Shown: positions 52,879 through 64,000 of the stretch, piece after piece
How positions within the stretch are numbered: position 1 is the stretch's first letter
Layout of the letters: each line of letters starts with the position of its first letter
Assembly (NCBI GenBank): GCA_030765055.1
Contig: CM060950.1
Location: 273,846,468 to 273,910,467 of the forward strand
DNA from: Mantis religiosa
Taxonomy: Eukaryota; Arthropoda; Insecta; Mantodea; Mantidae
Direction: 5' to 3'
Length of the DNA stretch: 64,000 nt
Translations under genes and position numbers: made by a program
Notes under the pieces: generated by a model
Databases searched by the model: none
Told to the model about the DNA's origin: nothing
What the model saw: only the letters and a program-made list of their open reading frames with translations

Positions 52879-53199
52879 GCGGTAGCGGTAGCAGTATGCC
52901 TAACTAAAATTGTACAACATGCAATTATTTTCATTGTTAGAAACTATAAATTAATTACATTAACTATCATATTTCACATTATCGCATTTCCAGTAACTCT
53001 GCAACTGTATAAAATGAATGAACTAATAGGAATGACCTGAGTTTTTTTTAATACATTTAGATCTTTTATGCTTTTAATCATGGTATACAGTTTGTTATAC
53101 AGAATTATTCCGATGTGGTGTACAGTAGTCATGTATCTGAGAATTTTCGGAAAGTTCATATTTATGTGATCGAATGTAGTATATTACTTCTAGCATGTA

Positions 53200-54420
53200 T
53201 ACACAGGCCTCAGACATAATCTTTAAGATTTAAAACAACTCCCTACATGACGTTATTCTTATTGCTCGCTTCTGTATTTTAAATACCGCTTCCCAGCCAG
53301 TTGCTACATCCCAACATAATTATTCCATACCGAATATGACTGTGGACTTGAGCAAAATATGCATTTCTGAGAACCTATGTGCTGGTGACCATGTTTAATG
53401 TATTTAACATATAGCATCGCGTACTTAGTTTTTTGGTTAACATATTTATGTGTGATCCCCATTTGAAATCTTCACTTATCTGTACTCCCAGAAATTGTGT
53501 TTCCCCTTGATACTTTATAATTTCCCCATCTAATTCTGTTTGTGGATTTGTTATAGAATTCCTATTTTGGCTACTATGAAACCTCATAACAAGTGTTTTT
53601 TCTGTGTTTATCAGCGGCCTGTCAGATTTAAACCATAATCCCAGTTTCCTTGCATTACTTTATATTTTATCCTTTAGTTCTGTGTCGTCTTTTGCTTTTA
53701 TAAGAGCATTTGTATCCTCTGCAAACAGTATTACCGCTGCCTGTTTAACATTCAGTGGCATATCATTTATGTATAGCAGAAAAAGAAGTGGGCCTAGTAT
53801 TTATCCCTGTGGCACACCATGTGCTGCTGCTCTGAGGGTTGACTTATATTCCTCTCTTTTATGCTGTTCTTTACGTAACTGACTAATTTCTACTACTTGA
53901 GTTCTGTGTGATAAGTATGACTCGAACCATATATTTGCTTATATCCCCTTATCCCAGAGAAATTTAATTTTTCCAGTAATATTTTATGGTTTATTACATC
54001 ATATGCTTTTGTGAGATCCATAAATAATCCTTGTGTTTTTTCTTTCTGCTCAGTGTTGTCAACCATTTTTTCTAATAAGGTGTAAGTAGCTGTTTCTGTT
54101 GATCTTTTATTGGTATTTATTTTCTAGGAAACTAATTATTCTGTTGTACATAAGTTTTCCTAAGATTTTTGAAAAGGCTGATAACATTGATACTGGTCTG
54201 TAACTTTATATATTGTGAACTGGCCCTTTTTGTGTAATGGCTTTACTTTAGCAATCTTAAGTTTTTCCGGAAATACTCCTGATTCAAAGGATTTGTTATA
54301 CACATGCATTAAAGGCTATGCTGTGCCCTCTATACATTTTCCTGTTGAAAACTTATTTTTTAATCCCTGTTACTTTTATTAGTTCTTCTTTGCTTATTGG
54401 ATGAATAAATAAAGAATTTG
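53200..54420 (-). pseudogene. CR1-like RT remnant
   Basis: LFMDLTKAYDVINHKILLEKL (about 54035-53970; first Asp), AHGVPQG-ILGPLLFLLYIND (53825-53765, one stop), ILFAEDTNALIKAKDDTELK (where FADDT is expected), NTEKTLVMRFHSSQNR, then FLGVQISEDFKWGSHINML (53500-53440). The C-terminal frame 53159-52974 has MTTVHHIGIILYNKLYTMIK, usual wording GIxLYNxLPxxIK. Same clade as the fragment at 12655. Confidence 0.85.
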
Positions 54421-54929
54421 TGCACCATTTTATTTTATTATTGTAGCTAAGTTGAACATTTTGTGTACCATATTTCTTATCTAATATTTCATTTGCAATT
54501 TTAAGGAAGTGCTTATTAAATAGTTCTGCCACCTTAACTGGATCTGTTACGTTCTTACCATCATGATCAGTTCAATTTGGGACTTTGTTTCATTGTTTTT
54601 ACCAGTCTCCTTTTTTATTACTTGTCACATTGCCTTATTTTTATTTTCTGATCTTAATATGTACCTAACATTACGTAATATTTTAGCTGCCCTAATGACT
54701 TTCCTATAAATTCTCTTATAGTTAGTTATATAGTTGAGTGTTTCCTTTGACGCCCCTCCCCCTTTTGCCAATTCACTTAAGAATTTTAGTCATTTTGACG
54801 AGACCTTGATCCCTTTTGTTACCCAACCATTTTCTCCTCTGTTCCCTACTACTGACATCTTTTTTAATGGAAAAGCCATTTCTAAATTGTATAGAAAGGT
54901 TTCAAGAAATTTAGTAAATTTTGCACCAA

Positions 54930-55520
54930 CAGTATTTACTACATAGATCTCCTTCCAGCTGTCCTTTCTTAGTAAGTATTTCAAATAATTTAAATTTGCT
55001 TCACTGTATCATCTTTATTTTACCCTGTTTTGGCTTAATTGCTGCAGTTGTTAGTATTTGTGCTTTGTGGTCAGACACCCCTGTTTCAATGACTTGGGAA
55101 GGTTGTTACTATTACACCCAGAAATGACTTAGAATGCTTTGATACTCTAGTGGGGACTTTTACTTCGTTTTTCATGTTATATATACAACACAAATTCTGT
55201 ACTTCGATACTCTTTTGGTTCTCCTGTAATAAATTAACATTCCAATCACCACAGACAATGACATTTTGGTATTTTACTGTTTACTGTCTGAACAGCTGCT
55301 CAAAATTGTTAATAAATATATTGAAATCACTGTCTGGGGTCCAATATATAATGCTATTACCATTTCAGCTACTGGTACCTCTATTACCAAAAGTTCAAAA
55401 TACTTCTCAACCCTTAAATTTAACATCCCCTTTACTTCTTTGCACTCCATCTCTGCTCTTGCAATTATTCTCGACTCTCCAAGCACGCTTATATCTCTGC
55501 AGAATACTGATTGCAATTTA
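54930..55520 (-). pseudogene. CR1-like endonuclease remnant
   Basis: IIARAEMECKEVKGMLNLRV and FELLVIEVPVAEMVIALYIG read like the middle of an EEP endonuclease of the CR1/Jockey group. VIVCGDWNVNLLQE (about 55265-55220) has the GDxN catalytic motif. Further frames encode SFLGVIVTTF-like and GV-rich pieces where SDHxxL is expected. Confidence 0.7.
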
Positions 55521-55621
55521 AAGTTATTTTTACAGAATCTATACTTTGCTTATTTAGCCAGTGTTCTGTAATACAAAGAATATCTACCTCCTTTAGATCT
55601 GATAGTAACAATACTTCTAGT

Positions 55622-55738
55622 TCAATTAAATTTAAAGGGAGTCGATTAATGACACTAAGCAACACTTACTTTTAAATTTTTCTGGAACATGTTTCAGAGA
55701 CTTTGCATCTATCCTCAGCCGGCCATCGGCATTGTCAT
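55622..55738 (-). repeat. PLE-A 3' terminal fragment with ribozyme motif
   Basis: CAATTAAATTTAAAGGGAGT to GGCCATCGG. On minus CTGAGGA (intact core), extra T, AGA/TCT stem, GAAAC, ACATGT, TC near 55735-55685. The adjoining SINE-1 begins at 55745. Confidence 0.8.
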
Positions 55739-55744
55739 ATTAGA

Positions 55745-55938
55745 GGAATGAAATGGGTTAAATCATGCTAAAATGAGCCCAGAGTCCATAGAGCTTAGAG
55801 TTACTGACATTCATCTTTCAGGGCAAGGGAAAAACCCAGAAAAAACTTAGCCAAACAACTCACACTGACCAAGATTCAAACTTGGGACCTCTTGAACGTG
55901 AAACAGACATGCTACCACCTAGGCTACAGAGGCAGGCC
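55745..55938 (-). repeat. SINE-1 copy
   Basis: CAAGATTCAAACTTGGGACC (B-box complement) and CTAGGCTACAGAGGCAGG (A-box side). 3' end truncated compared with 3602-3855. Confidence 0.85.
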
Positions 55939-56305
55939 TATCTGTCCATGGTGTAATCAGTAAACACATATGACAAGTACTGCTTGTTTTCGGTTGGCCT
56001 TGCAATGACATCACTTTGATTGCAACAGGAGGAACAAGGCTATTATGTGTTACAAATGGGAAGAGTTCTGGACTGCTGGGAATCATATGTTAGCACACTC
56101 AGCATTGCTACCACGTTAACCCCACTCTTTTCATATTTCCCTCTCTCTCATACACTATCCTATACCATGTCTCCTTAATGATAAATGTAAGGGACTCAAA
56201 CTGTATTTTCCAAACTTTTATAATGATGCAGTTATTGAAATCATAATTGCATCATAGATATTTGCATATTATGCACATATTTCAAATATTATAATTGCAA
56301 TTATA
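55939..56305. other. unassigned stretch
   Basis: No recognised frame or repeat. Confidence 0.3.
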
Positions 56306-56309
56306 GTTC

Positions 56310-57190
56310 ATGAATTACCTATTTTCTAATCCAAAGGAACTGCCACTGGCACATCCATATAGTTGTGAATGTCACATCAAGAGACAATTTGTCATTGTCT
56401 TCTTCGTCCGAGTATTGCAAATTTATGATAATAGGTTCCAAAATCTTGTCATATGCTACTTTTTTCCAGAAGTCATTGTAGTTTATCTGCATGTCTCGCA
56501 CACTTTAGCCAGTCATGTGTTACCTTGTCAATTTCTTGGTGAATAAGCTGTTCAACGTCAGTCAGTTTAAATTAGGATTAGGATTACTATGGTGGGGATT
56601 CTGCACCTAAACCTGTGGTTTATTATACCTAAGCCTCAAGTGGAGCATCCCCGGGAGGAAGGATGAGGTGAGAGGAGACAGAGGGCAGCTGACTCAAGGA
56701 GACTTGACAGCATCAAGACACCCGTCAACATTTCTGCCCTGAAAGAGACCACCAGATGAGACATGCTGTGAAATAATGGAGGGACAGGAAATTTGGGGGA
56801 TGTAATTAACCTACCCAGCATTCACCTGGCGACCCAGGAAAATCCCTGAAAAAACCCATGGGTCAGGTAGGTCGGCAACAGGTATCGAACCCAGGTGTTC
56901 TGAATGTGGACCACAGATGAAAACACCTGAGCCATCCCGCTCAGTTGTCAGTTTAAAAATATTATTTCTGTTTGCAACATAATTTGAGCCCACATGAACT
57001 CAATTGGATAGTACTGGCAGTGGTAAGGGGGAAGGCAGATTACCTCATGTCTCATTTCAGTTGCAAGTTGATCCAACTGATACATTTTTCCCTGAGTTTT
57101 AAATGGAAGAACAATAGAGTAGTACTGCTTTGAACTCTTAAGAGTAAATATGTAATGTGATGATCCAGCTTCTGCCAATGCAGCATTCTA
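56310..57190 (-). pseudogene. IS630-like (DDE_3 type) transposase C-terminal part, split by SINE-2
   Basis: On minus QLATEMRHEVICLPPYHCQY and YPIEFMWAQIM (57090-57000) match the common wording VRLPPYHCxYNPIExIWAQVK; the E of PIEF is the last catalytic residue. After the SINE, DVEQLIHQEIDKVTHDWLKC (about 56560-56500) and WKKVAYDKILEPIIINLQYS continue the tail. One stop and one frameshift. The N-terminal half is not in the window. Confidence 0.8.
56572..56944 (-). repeat. SINE-2 copy in the IS630-like transposase
   Basis: (ATTAGG)2 tail at the left end. GTATCGAACCCAGG (B-box complement) and CTGAGCCATCCCGCTCAG (head) at the right. A perfect 11-bp duplication GTCAGTTTAAA lies at 56561-56571 and 56947-56957. 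Confidence 0.9.
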
Positions 57191-57239
57191 CAAGCCAGTA
57201 GGAAGTGTACTCTCTTTCAAATTTAACAAACAAACATCA

Positions 57240-57437
57240 ATCTCAGAAACTATTTGTAGTTGGTTTATTGATACTTGTCACCTATTTGTTTATATTAATG
57301 AGAGACTAGTTTCAAAGGCATTTGCTAGTCTCTCATTAATATAAACAAGTAAGTGATAAGTATAAATTAAACCAACTACAAATAATTTCCGAGATTAATT
57401 TTGAAGTCACTGTTACCAAATTCCTCCAAACACATAT
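57240..57437. mobile_element. PLE-E foldback element
   Basis: Arms of about 70 bases (AACTATTTGTAGTTGGTTTA and its complement), a short centre with GAGACTAGTTTC, and a tail GTCACTGTTACCAAATTCCT. A perfect 12-bp duplication AAACAAACATCA lies at 57228-57239 and 57438-57449. At 198 bp it is one of the smallest of its kind here. Confidence 0.9.
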
Positions 57438-57449
57438 AAACAAACATCA

Positions 57450-58010
57450 TTTAACAAACTTATTCAAAGTAAATCTTTATCACATCATGTCAAACATTTA
57501 CATTTCAGTTCATTCTCATACATGCCAACCAATAATGATGTTCATTACAGTGCTTACATCACCATGAATTGTTATAATATATTGGTACTTTATTTGTATT
57601 AGAAAAACTATTTGAGCTAAAAATACGGGGTTTTTATGGTTATGTTACCCATCACTCTTTGCCTTCCTTATGGATCACTTTTTGCAAAATCTGAATTTTT
57701 GTCTTAGACAGATAAGATTTATTAGAGATGGATTCATTTGGCGCTCATCACACACCATTTACATGGAATGCAATATGACAACACTACAGGACTCCAATTG
57801 GTTGCTTACCTAGTAGCATTCAAAGACAAACATCATCCTATTTAAAACATATAATAAGATTCTAATAATCATTGTGACAAGAACAACGAAAACACATTTG
57901 AAAAGTGGAATATCTGAGCGCTTTATTTATCTAATACAAAAGAACAAATGTAAACAACACAAAGTATGCATAATAATGATAACCTTATATAGAAATCACT
58001 TTATTTATTT
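57450..58010. other. unassigned AT-rich stretch
   Basis: Nothing recognised. Confidence 0.3.
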
Positions 58011-58014
58011 ACTG

Positions 58015-58240
58015 ACATGCTCCATTCCTTAAGAATACTACATGGCAATGATGGATAGTGGTAGGAAGGTGATAATGGAGCATTTGATGGAATAATGGTA
58101 GGGAAAACTGAAGATCCTGGAGAAAATCTGCCCCAGCACTGTGTTGTCCCCCACAAATGTCAGATCTTGTTGCCTGGGATCAAACCTGTGCTGCCTTGCT
58201 GAGAGCTAAGCGGTTTACCTCTTGGCCATGGAATAGCCAA
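58015..58240 (-). repeat. SINE-7-like sequence
   Basis: On minus CCATGGCCAAGAGGTAAACC resembles an A-box head, and CACAGGTTTGATCCCAGG a B box. The body ends near an A/T-rich tail at about 58020. Single copy in the window. Confidence 0.6.
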
Positions 58241-58566
58241 ACTTCAATCATAATTTGTAGTAGGAGGAGTATCTACTTCTGAAAGATATAGTGATAAAAG
58301 AAACTTACATAAAATATCACTATAGACATAATAATTATAATAAATGATATTATGCAATAAAATAACATTAAAATAATCTAACCACAGTATAATTAATTGC
58401 ATTTTTATTATAATACTGATAAAAGTTTCCTTTACAACACAAGATAAAGAGTAATGTAGCACTGGAAGCAGCAGTATCATTTGAAAGATAGAATCAGAAC
58501 TGCAGAATTTGTTGTCATGTCATTTTCGATACTGTTTCTACATTTCATTGTGTCTACATACAATGC

Positions 58567-58810
58567 TTTTTTTTCTTTTTTTAATTTATGTCGTTTAACG
58601 TTACATATCAGACAATGAATAAAATAAATAAAATGATGCACTGATGAGTCCAGGATCCATAGAGCTTAGAGTTACCTAACATTAGTCATTGAGAATAAGG
58701 GAAAACCATGGAAAAAATCTTATCCATGTAACTCACCCTGACAGAGAATCAAACTCGGAACCTCTTGAATGTGACTCAGACATGCTACCATCTACACTAC
58801 TGAGCTGGGC
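58567..58810 (-). repeat. SINE-1 copy
   Basis: GAGAATCAAACTCGGAACC (B-box complement), CTACACTACTGAGCTGGGC (A-box side), and tail T-run with TTATGTCGTTTAACGTTACA at the left. Confidence 0.85.
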
Positions 58811-58987
58811 ATGTGTTTTTTCCTAGGATATCTACTCATCATTGAAAATAGGGCCAAAGCACTGAAAATCATAAAAATAGATTTTAAGTGTTATTACATA
58901 CTACATACGTCAACTCAAGTTACCTGCAGTTTTTACAGGCATTAGATAATTTAAATTGTGGAAAATTTCCATTTAAATACCTGTAAA

Positions 58988-59133
58988 AGTGACACTACAG
59001 TCCATATCGAACCAGGATCTGGCAACCCGACTGCCAGCCTCATGCCTACATTGGCAAGGTAGAGGTGGTCGATCATCCAACAGATACAAGGAGATGTGGT
59101 CAGCATCTCGACACCCCCAGCTGGAAAGTTGGC
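58988..59133 (-). repeat. SINE-3 3' half
   Basis: Matches the 3' half of SINE-3 (CACTACAGTCCATATCGAAC to CAGCATCTCGACACCCCC). The duplication AAATACCTGTAAA at 58975-58987 and 59134-59146 shows that it inserted already 5'-truncated. Confidence 0.88.
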
Positions 59134-59338
59134 AAATACCTGTAAAGCCAGTTTCCTATAAAATTAAGGTCAAAAGGATAAGTTCTGCTTACACGGAAGT
59201 GAACAAATCATTCTAGAGAAACAGCGGAAGTTTCCGACAACAGTATGGAGGAACAGGAGACAAAAGATAGCCTCTTATGTATTAAATGTTTTAAATGGCT
59301 TAAAAATTATACAATTACTTAGTGCCATAATTTTAAGC

Positions 59339-59376
59339 TGTGTGTGTGTGCGCGCGCGCGTGCATGCACGTGTGTG
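59339..59376. repeat. TG/CG dinucleotide repeat
   Basis: GTGTGTGTGTGCGCGCGCGC-type simple repeat. Confidence 0.9.
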
Positions 59377-59461
59377 TCAAAACATTTTTGTTTTAAAATT
59401 GCCCTACACAGTGCAATTTTATGTTTACATTTTAGAAATTTGGTGTACTTCGTTATTAATA

Positions 59462-60716
59462 CAAAGGCTGGATAAAAAGTAGTGATTATCCTGCTGTAAG
59501 GTAAAACCAGTGAGTCAGCGAGCTGCCATATGTGCTGACAAATTGAAAGAATGTTAGATGTTTTTGTGCAGCAAGCGGGGACAGTACTCTGTCAATCCAC
59601 TGCAGTGTGTAGACCGTTGAACTTTATAGCAATAATGCAAACATTTTAACATCATGCCTGCAAAGACAGAGCAATGTTCTTTTTTCTCAAAATTGAAATG
59701 GAACAAGGTTGGTGTATGCAAGATTGTTTTCAGGGAGTGCATGAACCAGATGGTGATGCAGCATTGCCATACAGTACAGTTGCATGATGGTTTCAGATTA
59801 GGCAGAGATGCAGTGAAGCCGAACACCCATACAGGACAACTGCACATGGAGAACTTATTACTTCTTATTAGATGGTGATCGCTGATGGACTGCATGTGAG
59901 TTAGCAACAGAAATTGAAGTATGCCACAAAACTGTACTCCATATTCTGCATGGCATTCTGCGTTACCGCAAAATTGCAGCACACTGGATAACCCATGAAC
60001 TTTCTGAGGTGCAACAATGGCACCACTTTGCAGTTGCACAGTGTTTGTTGGGTCGGTCCACTGGAAAGGTAATGACTTTCTTTGATGAATTGTCACTATG
60101 GATGAAACCTGGGCTTGCTCATATGAACCAAACTTGAAATGCCAATGCCAATTTAGGCATCTCGGTTCATGTCCAAAGAAAGTGCATGCTACACAAACTG
60201 CTGTGAAAGCGGTGTTCATTGTTGCATATGACATTGATTGGGTAGTACTGTATCATGCTCTGCCAAGGGCGACAATATACGCTGCCTACTACTGAATGTT
60301 CCTGCAACACCAGCTTCATCCAGTGCTCAGGCAAAAGTGACATTTAATGTAACAGCACCTCATTATCATTCTTCTTGACAGTATAAGATGCCACAGTGCT
60401 GTTGCTGTCCAGGACCTCTTGCACCACTGGCAATGGGAGATTTTGGAACATTCAATGTACTCACCTGACTGAATCCCCGTTATTACAATTTCTTTGCTAT
60501 AGCGAAAGAACCACTGAGAGGGAGCCGGTACAACACCAGAGATGGTATGTTCTGTTATAGGGTGGTCAATACAGAATATCAACAGAAATAGATGTGCATA
60601 TGAGAAAAGGTCATCAATAATGGAGGTGATTATGTTGAAGGTGTATAAATATAAGTACCTCTGACATTAAAGTCATTTCAGACACTTATTTCTTATTACT
60701 TTTTATCCAGCCTTTG
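59462..60716 (+). mobile_element. mariner-type transposon, decayed
   Basis: TIRs CAAAGGCTGGATAAAAAGTA at 59462 and its complement ending at 60716, with 1-2 differences, flanked by TA at 59460-59461 and 60717-60718. Length 1255 bp is normal for mariner. Confidence 0.93.
59640..60600 (+). pseudogene. mariner transposase
   Basis: Late N-terminal part in broken frames (LHYRKIAAHW-type words near 59960). VTMDETWACSYEPNLKCQCQ (60090-60150) holds the first catalytic Asp in MDETW. KAVFIVAYDIDWVVLYHALP and AAYY follow. The HDNARSH block is degraded (about 60365-60400). QWEILEHSMYSPD near 60435 is the last conserved block, usual wording WExLxHPPYSPDLxPxD; the third catalytic Asp is lost in the following bases. 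Many stops. Confidence 0.88.
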
Positions 60717-60718
60717 TA

Positions 60719-61008
60719 GCAACATTAAAAATAATGAGCTTTATAATTCAGTGTTCAAACTTATTACAACAGTGGATTCTCAATATAATTTGCAATTTAA
60801 ATATAGTTTTTCTATACATAAGTATGTATCTATAGACTTGCGAATGGTATTAAAATACATAGCAAGTATGCATGGCAACATTCTTCACAGGTTTTTGCAT
60901 GCACCTCCCTAATTCCTATCTAAAATAACACTAGTATCAGCAGTTAGAGGTTACAACAGGAGAGGTGTGAGGTACCTTTGAGTTTACAAAATGGGTATTA
61001 TACACAAA
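60719..61008. other. unassigned AT-rich stretch
   Basis: Nothing recognised. Confidence 0.3.
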
Positions 61009-61010
61009 AC

Positions 61011-61198
61011 CTCAATATTCTCAAAATACTGATCATTGTTCTATCATTTCTTGTAACGAGAATAAATACCCATTCTTGTGTATTTGATGAATAAAGATAA
61101 TAAAGCTCAATATTCTCAAAAGACTGATCATTGTTCTATCATTTCTTGTAACGAGAATAAATACACATTCTAGTGTATTTGATGAATAAAGATAATTA
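61011..61198. repeat. tandem duplication of a 95-bp unit
   Basis: Two units (61011-61105 and 61106-61198) differ at only a few positions. Each holds TTGTAACGAGAATAAATAC. Confidence 0.92.
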
Positions 61199-61591
61199 TA
61201 AGAAGTATATAATTAAACAGAAAATATTACCATTTCCCTTTTATCCTCCTCATATAAACTTGCACGCCCCAGGACTCACAAGTGGGTGTCTGGGTTCAGA
61301 CACTTGTCAAGATGTAGAGGAACTTTGGAACTGAGAGAATATTCAGGATGATCAGCAGAAAATATCACCTATACTTTTAATTAAAGATAAGTGGAGCAGA
61401 GGGAAGGTAGCGACTCAGCCCAGTCATTGCCATTGGTTGCCTGTAAATGTCAGCTGGAAGGAAGATCATGCACACAATTCATATAGCAGGTAAAGCAGCA
61501 GCAGCAGCAGTTGTTTGCTTATGCTCTGAATCTTAGACTTCATCTATTCTCCATCTGATGTCCCAAATAGCAGTATGTTATAATTAAAATT

Positions 61592-62145
61592 ATACTATTG
61601 TCAACAATTTCTTAATAATACCTTTAAGTGGAGAGGAAACGTGTTGAAAGTATATTTGTGGAATGTGAAGTACAGTTAAACCCCTGGCACTACAGTCCAT
61701 ATTGGACCAGGGCCTACCAATCTGCTGCCAGCCTCGCCCACATATGCAAGTAGAGGTGGGCAATCAACTAGCCGATACAGGGAGGAGATGTGGTCAGCAT
61801 CTCGACGGGCTTTCATGACCAGGTCGCTTACCTATTGCAAGTTCAATTGCCTCACAGTGCTGAGTGGACACCAGTTCTATACCCAGGACTTAAAATCCAC
61901 ACCCCCATGGGTGGGTTCAAAACCCGGGCCGCATTCCATTGCATGGAACCAAGGCAAGATACCTTAGCCCACTACGCCACGGCGCAGGACAGTTTGTAAC
62001 ATAACCTTCAATTTAAATTTCAGTGATAGTAAATGAAACATCAAACACTGGAGTCAACAGTTTCTTGATAAAGCCTTCAAGTGGAGGCGAAACACTTGAA
62101 AGAAAATTTGTGGTATGTGTAGTACAGTGTGCCTCAGTCAACTCA
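61592..62145 (+). repeat. pair of PLE-H terminal repeats in direct orientation with SINE-3 between
   Basis: 61600-61676 and 62061-62140 are diverged direct copies: GTCAACARTTTCTTRATAA, GTGGAGRGGAAACGTGTT or GTGGAGGCGAAACACTT, then TTTGTGGWATGTG. Each has a hammerhead-like GATAA, hairpin (GCCTT/AGGC in the second) and GAAAC. No coding part remains between them. Confidence 0.6.
61678..61990 (-). repeat. SINE-3 copy
   Basis: Full-length on minus: CCTGCGCCGTGGCGTAGTGG (A box), GGTTTTGAACCCACCC (B-box region), body to CACTACAGTCCATATTGGAC. A short ACAGTT flanks both ends. Confidence 0.9.
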
Positions 62146-63345
62146 TAGTATAATTTTAATGATTACATTACTTCACAGTGTTAATTCCAATTTACCTTTT
62201 CAAGGGAAAAGAAAAAAAAAAGAACAGGATATTAGTTGAGTTTGGATATCAACTTCTATTTCTGGAATTCCTGGACACAGTGAATGTTCCCTATCCATAA
62301 TAGTGCCTGGTTGCTTGTAAAGGATGCACTGTGGTGAATTGTATATACAGGATGTTCGGATAATGAATGCACAGATTTCGTGAGTTGGGAGATCCAAATA
62401 TGACGAATATTAGTCTCATAACAATTTCATCTATCTTGAAAGATAAAGGTCACAGATAAAGGCACAGATTAATACCATTTTATCAACTCTGTGGTGGGGA
62501 TTGAAGCTGCATAGGGTGCTCTTTCTGATCTTTTAGGTGTGACCTAAGCGAACTAACGATTTTGACGGTAATGCAGTGAGATCACTCAAGATGCTGTTGA
62601 GGCTATGCAATAAATCTGTATATCCTTTCCCTGAAGTGTGAATTCCAAAGCTTTTTACTGTGATGATTCAAGAAAGGTGACCTGACATTAAATTAATGCA
62701 ATTTCTTTGTACGCAGAATAATGTTGAAAAATTCACTGGAAGGAGAGCGTTAAAAAAAGGAACAAAAAAACGTCACTAAAGAAATATATATATAAATTGA
62801 GGAGCATTTTTTCAAAACTCGATAGATACACAAAATGTATTTCTGAGAAAAACATTTTTGTTTTCTATTTATTGGCAATACTAATTGGTTAGCACAGCAA
62901 CTATATTAATCATTCAATTCTCCTTTCTCAAACTGTTTCATTGAATGTGAAAAGAAACAAATACCGTAATTTAACTAGTGCAAATTTGAGATTTGAAAAT
63001 GCAGAGTTTTTTTCAAAAATAGATAGATGCTGATTAACTTTTCTGCATGAGTGAGAAATTAACACATGAAGTTTTGTTATTTTTGTCATTTATTGTTTTT
63101 GTTACTTTTTATTTATGTATTTATTATTTTTTATTGTCACCTTTTTATAATACATAATGTATTATACCACCAACATGTTAATATTTATAAGGATTATTTG
63201 ATAAGGTATAAACTTAGAAACTAATTACTGCTACATTCACAATAACAGTATAATATTTTGTTTTATTTATGTAACATATTGAATACAAAGAAATTTCAAA
63301 CAATATGAGTAACTAAGCTTTAATCTTTATTGGTATCTTCTAGTA
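62146..63345. other. unassigned AT-rich stretch
   Basis: Runs of A and T, no frame over 65 residues, no recognised repeat. Confidence 0.3.
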
Positions 63346-63349
63346 AATC

Positions 63350-64000
63350 TTCATAAAATTATTTTGCAGTTTCTGGAATTTCAAAAGATTTAGCTAGATT
63401 TTGAACATCCTTTTTCTTTTCTTTGCTCACTCTATCAGGAGGCATATAACTGTGTCCATGTATTGGGTATATATGTGAAATGCAGGACAATTTTTTACTC
63501 TTCTCCAAGAAAGCAATAAGCATGAACATTATCACACTATTCTTGTTCTGACTAGAGTAAGAGTCTGAAAATAAACGAATGGTAGAGGAGTGTTGCTGGA
63601 CATTCTTTCTTCTAGTTCCAAAAAGAAGTGGTGCAAAGCTGAGGCAACCTGGTTGCAGCCTTTAACAGATTCAGTTTCCAACCATGTATACAAGGAAATG
63701 TCTTTGTTCTTGGTTTTAGATGGAGTCATTATGCATAGATTATACAGCCATACCTGCCTTGCATAGAATCCCTAACAGAAAGTTTAGGCAGTGTTTGATT
63801 CTGCTGCATATCAAAACAAACAGTGATTGCCTCAGCATTTTCCTGTTTCAATAGCTGATAAAACCTTTTTGAATGCTACTTGTGCAGTCTGTACATGGTT
63901 CTTAATTCGTTTTTCTTTTCCACGTCTGCCTCTGTTTTAATCTTCATCAGTCCCATTTTGCATTTGGAGCATGTGTCAGTGTGTGATGTAAAGAATGAAA
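63350..64000 (-). pseudogene. transposase of an unnamed insect DNA transposon family, cut by the right edge
   Basis: On minus, CFDMQQNQTLPKLS-type words (about 63820-63780), ISLYTWLETESVKGCNQVAS and ALHHFFLEL (63690-63610), then FSDSYSSQNKN-type words (about 63565-63535) and HIYPIHGHSYMPPDR (about 63480-63440). The series, in which an aromatic-Y-T-W block is followed by SDxCxxQNKN and GHSxxPPDR, is common in unannotated insect transposases. Two or more frameshifts. The N terminus lies right of the window. Confidence 0.65.

Larger units (their letters stand above)
52925..55600 (-). mobile_element. CR1-like LINE, endonuclease to RT C terminus
   Basis: On minus: endonuclease pieces from about 55516 to 54900, RT pieces from about 54450 to 53375, and a C-terminal part to 52974. 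The end of the element to the left is not clear because it joins R1 and array sequence. Many stops. A PLE-A fragment lies at its upstream end (55625). Confidence 0.78.

Noticed and set aside
59554..60234. 226-residue minus-strand frame
   Set aside because: Antisense to the mariner transposase; the conserved MDETW and TIR logic puts the gene on plus.

Overview
The window is nuclear DNA of an animal, very probably an insect with a large, repeat-rich genome. The evidence is the combination of Penelope-like elements (PLEs) with GIY-YIG endonucleases, R1-clade, Jockey, CR1-like and RTE-like LINEs, Ty3/gypsy elements, hAT and mariner transposons, and at least eight tRNA-derived SINE families. No bacterial-style genes are present. 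The species cannot be named from the sequence.

Only one host gene part is recognisable. A terminal exon at 15203-15331 (+) encodes the second half of a PHD finger of the d4/DPF type (BAF complex family), behind a splice acceptor and ending in a stop codon. If its upstream exons lie to the left of the window, bases 1-15202 are intron filled with transposons. Almost everything else is a mobile element, mostly decayed and often nested.

Layout. 1-2650: gypsy gag-pol remnant (-). 2888-5070: gypsy LTR plus broken gag (+) with a SINE in gag. ~5180-8250: gag-only LTR element (-) with both LTRs. 8566-14809: one long LINE (+) with a 15-bp target-site duplication, a 2A-like peptide near its N terminus, and three later insertions. 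15203-15331: DPF exon. 17053-19269: three PLE-derived foldback elements. 20150-23480: hAT-like transposase (+) split by an RTE-like LINE, a PLE foldback and a second PLE foldback. 26805-29089: nearly complete hAT (-) with 8-bp duplication and TIRs. 29295-31451: PLE remnant and a doubly nested foldback. 33455-38175: PLE (-) interrupted by a 2.7-kb non-autonomous hAT-like element. 40762-42014: PLE-B foldback containing a SINE and a ribozyme foldback. 42790-45375: most complete PLE (-), abutting a Jockey LINE (45376-48525, -), which abuts an R1-clade LINE (48526-50998, -). 51004-51325: trinucleotide repeat array. 51326-52878: second R1-clade LINE (+) joined to the other side of the array. 52925-55600: CR1-like LINE (-). 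56310-57240: IS630-like transposase (-). 59462-60716: mariner (+). 63350-64000: edge of another DNA transposon (-).

The most interesting theme is a set of short PLE-derived elements built as inverted repeats. Each is flanked by a 12-16 bp target-site duplication, and many carry hammerhead-ribozyme-like motifs: CUGANGA, a stem II hairpin, then GAAA. The GAAA is followed by a self-complementary hexamer (ACATGT, ACTAGT, ACGTGT-like or ATCGAT) that differs between families. This fits ribozymes with a very short stem III that cleave as dimers. Every copy aligned by eye also has one extra base between CUGANGA and stem II.
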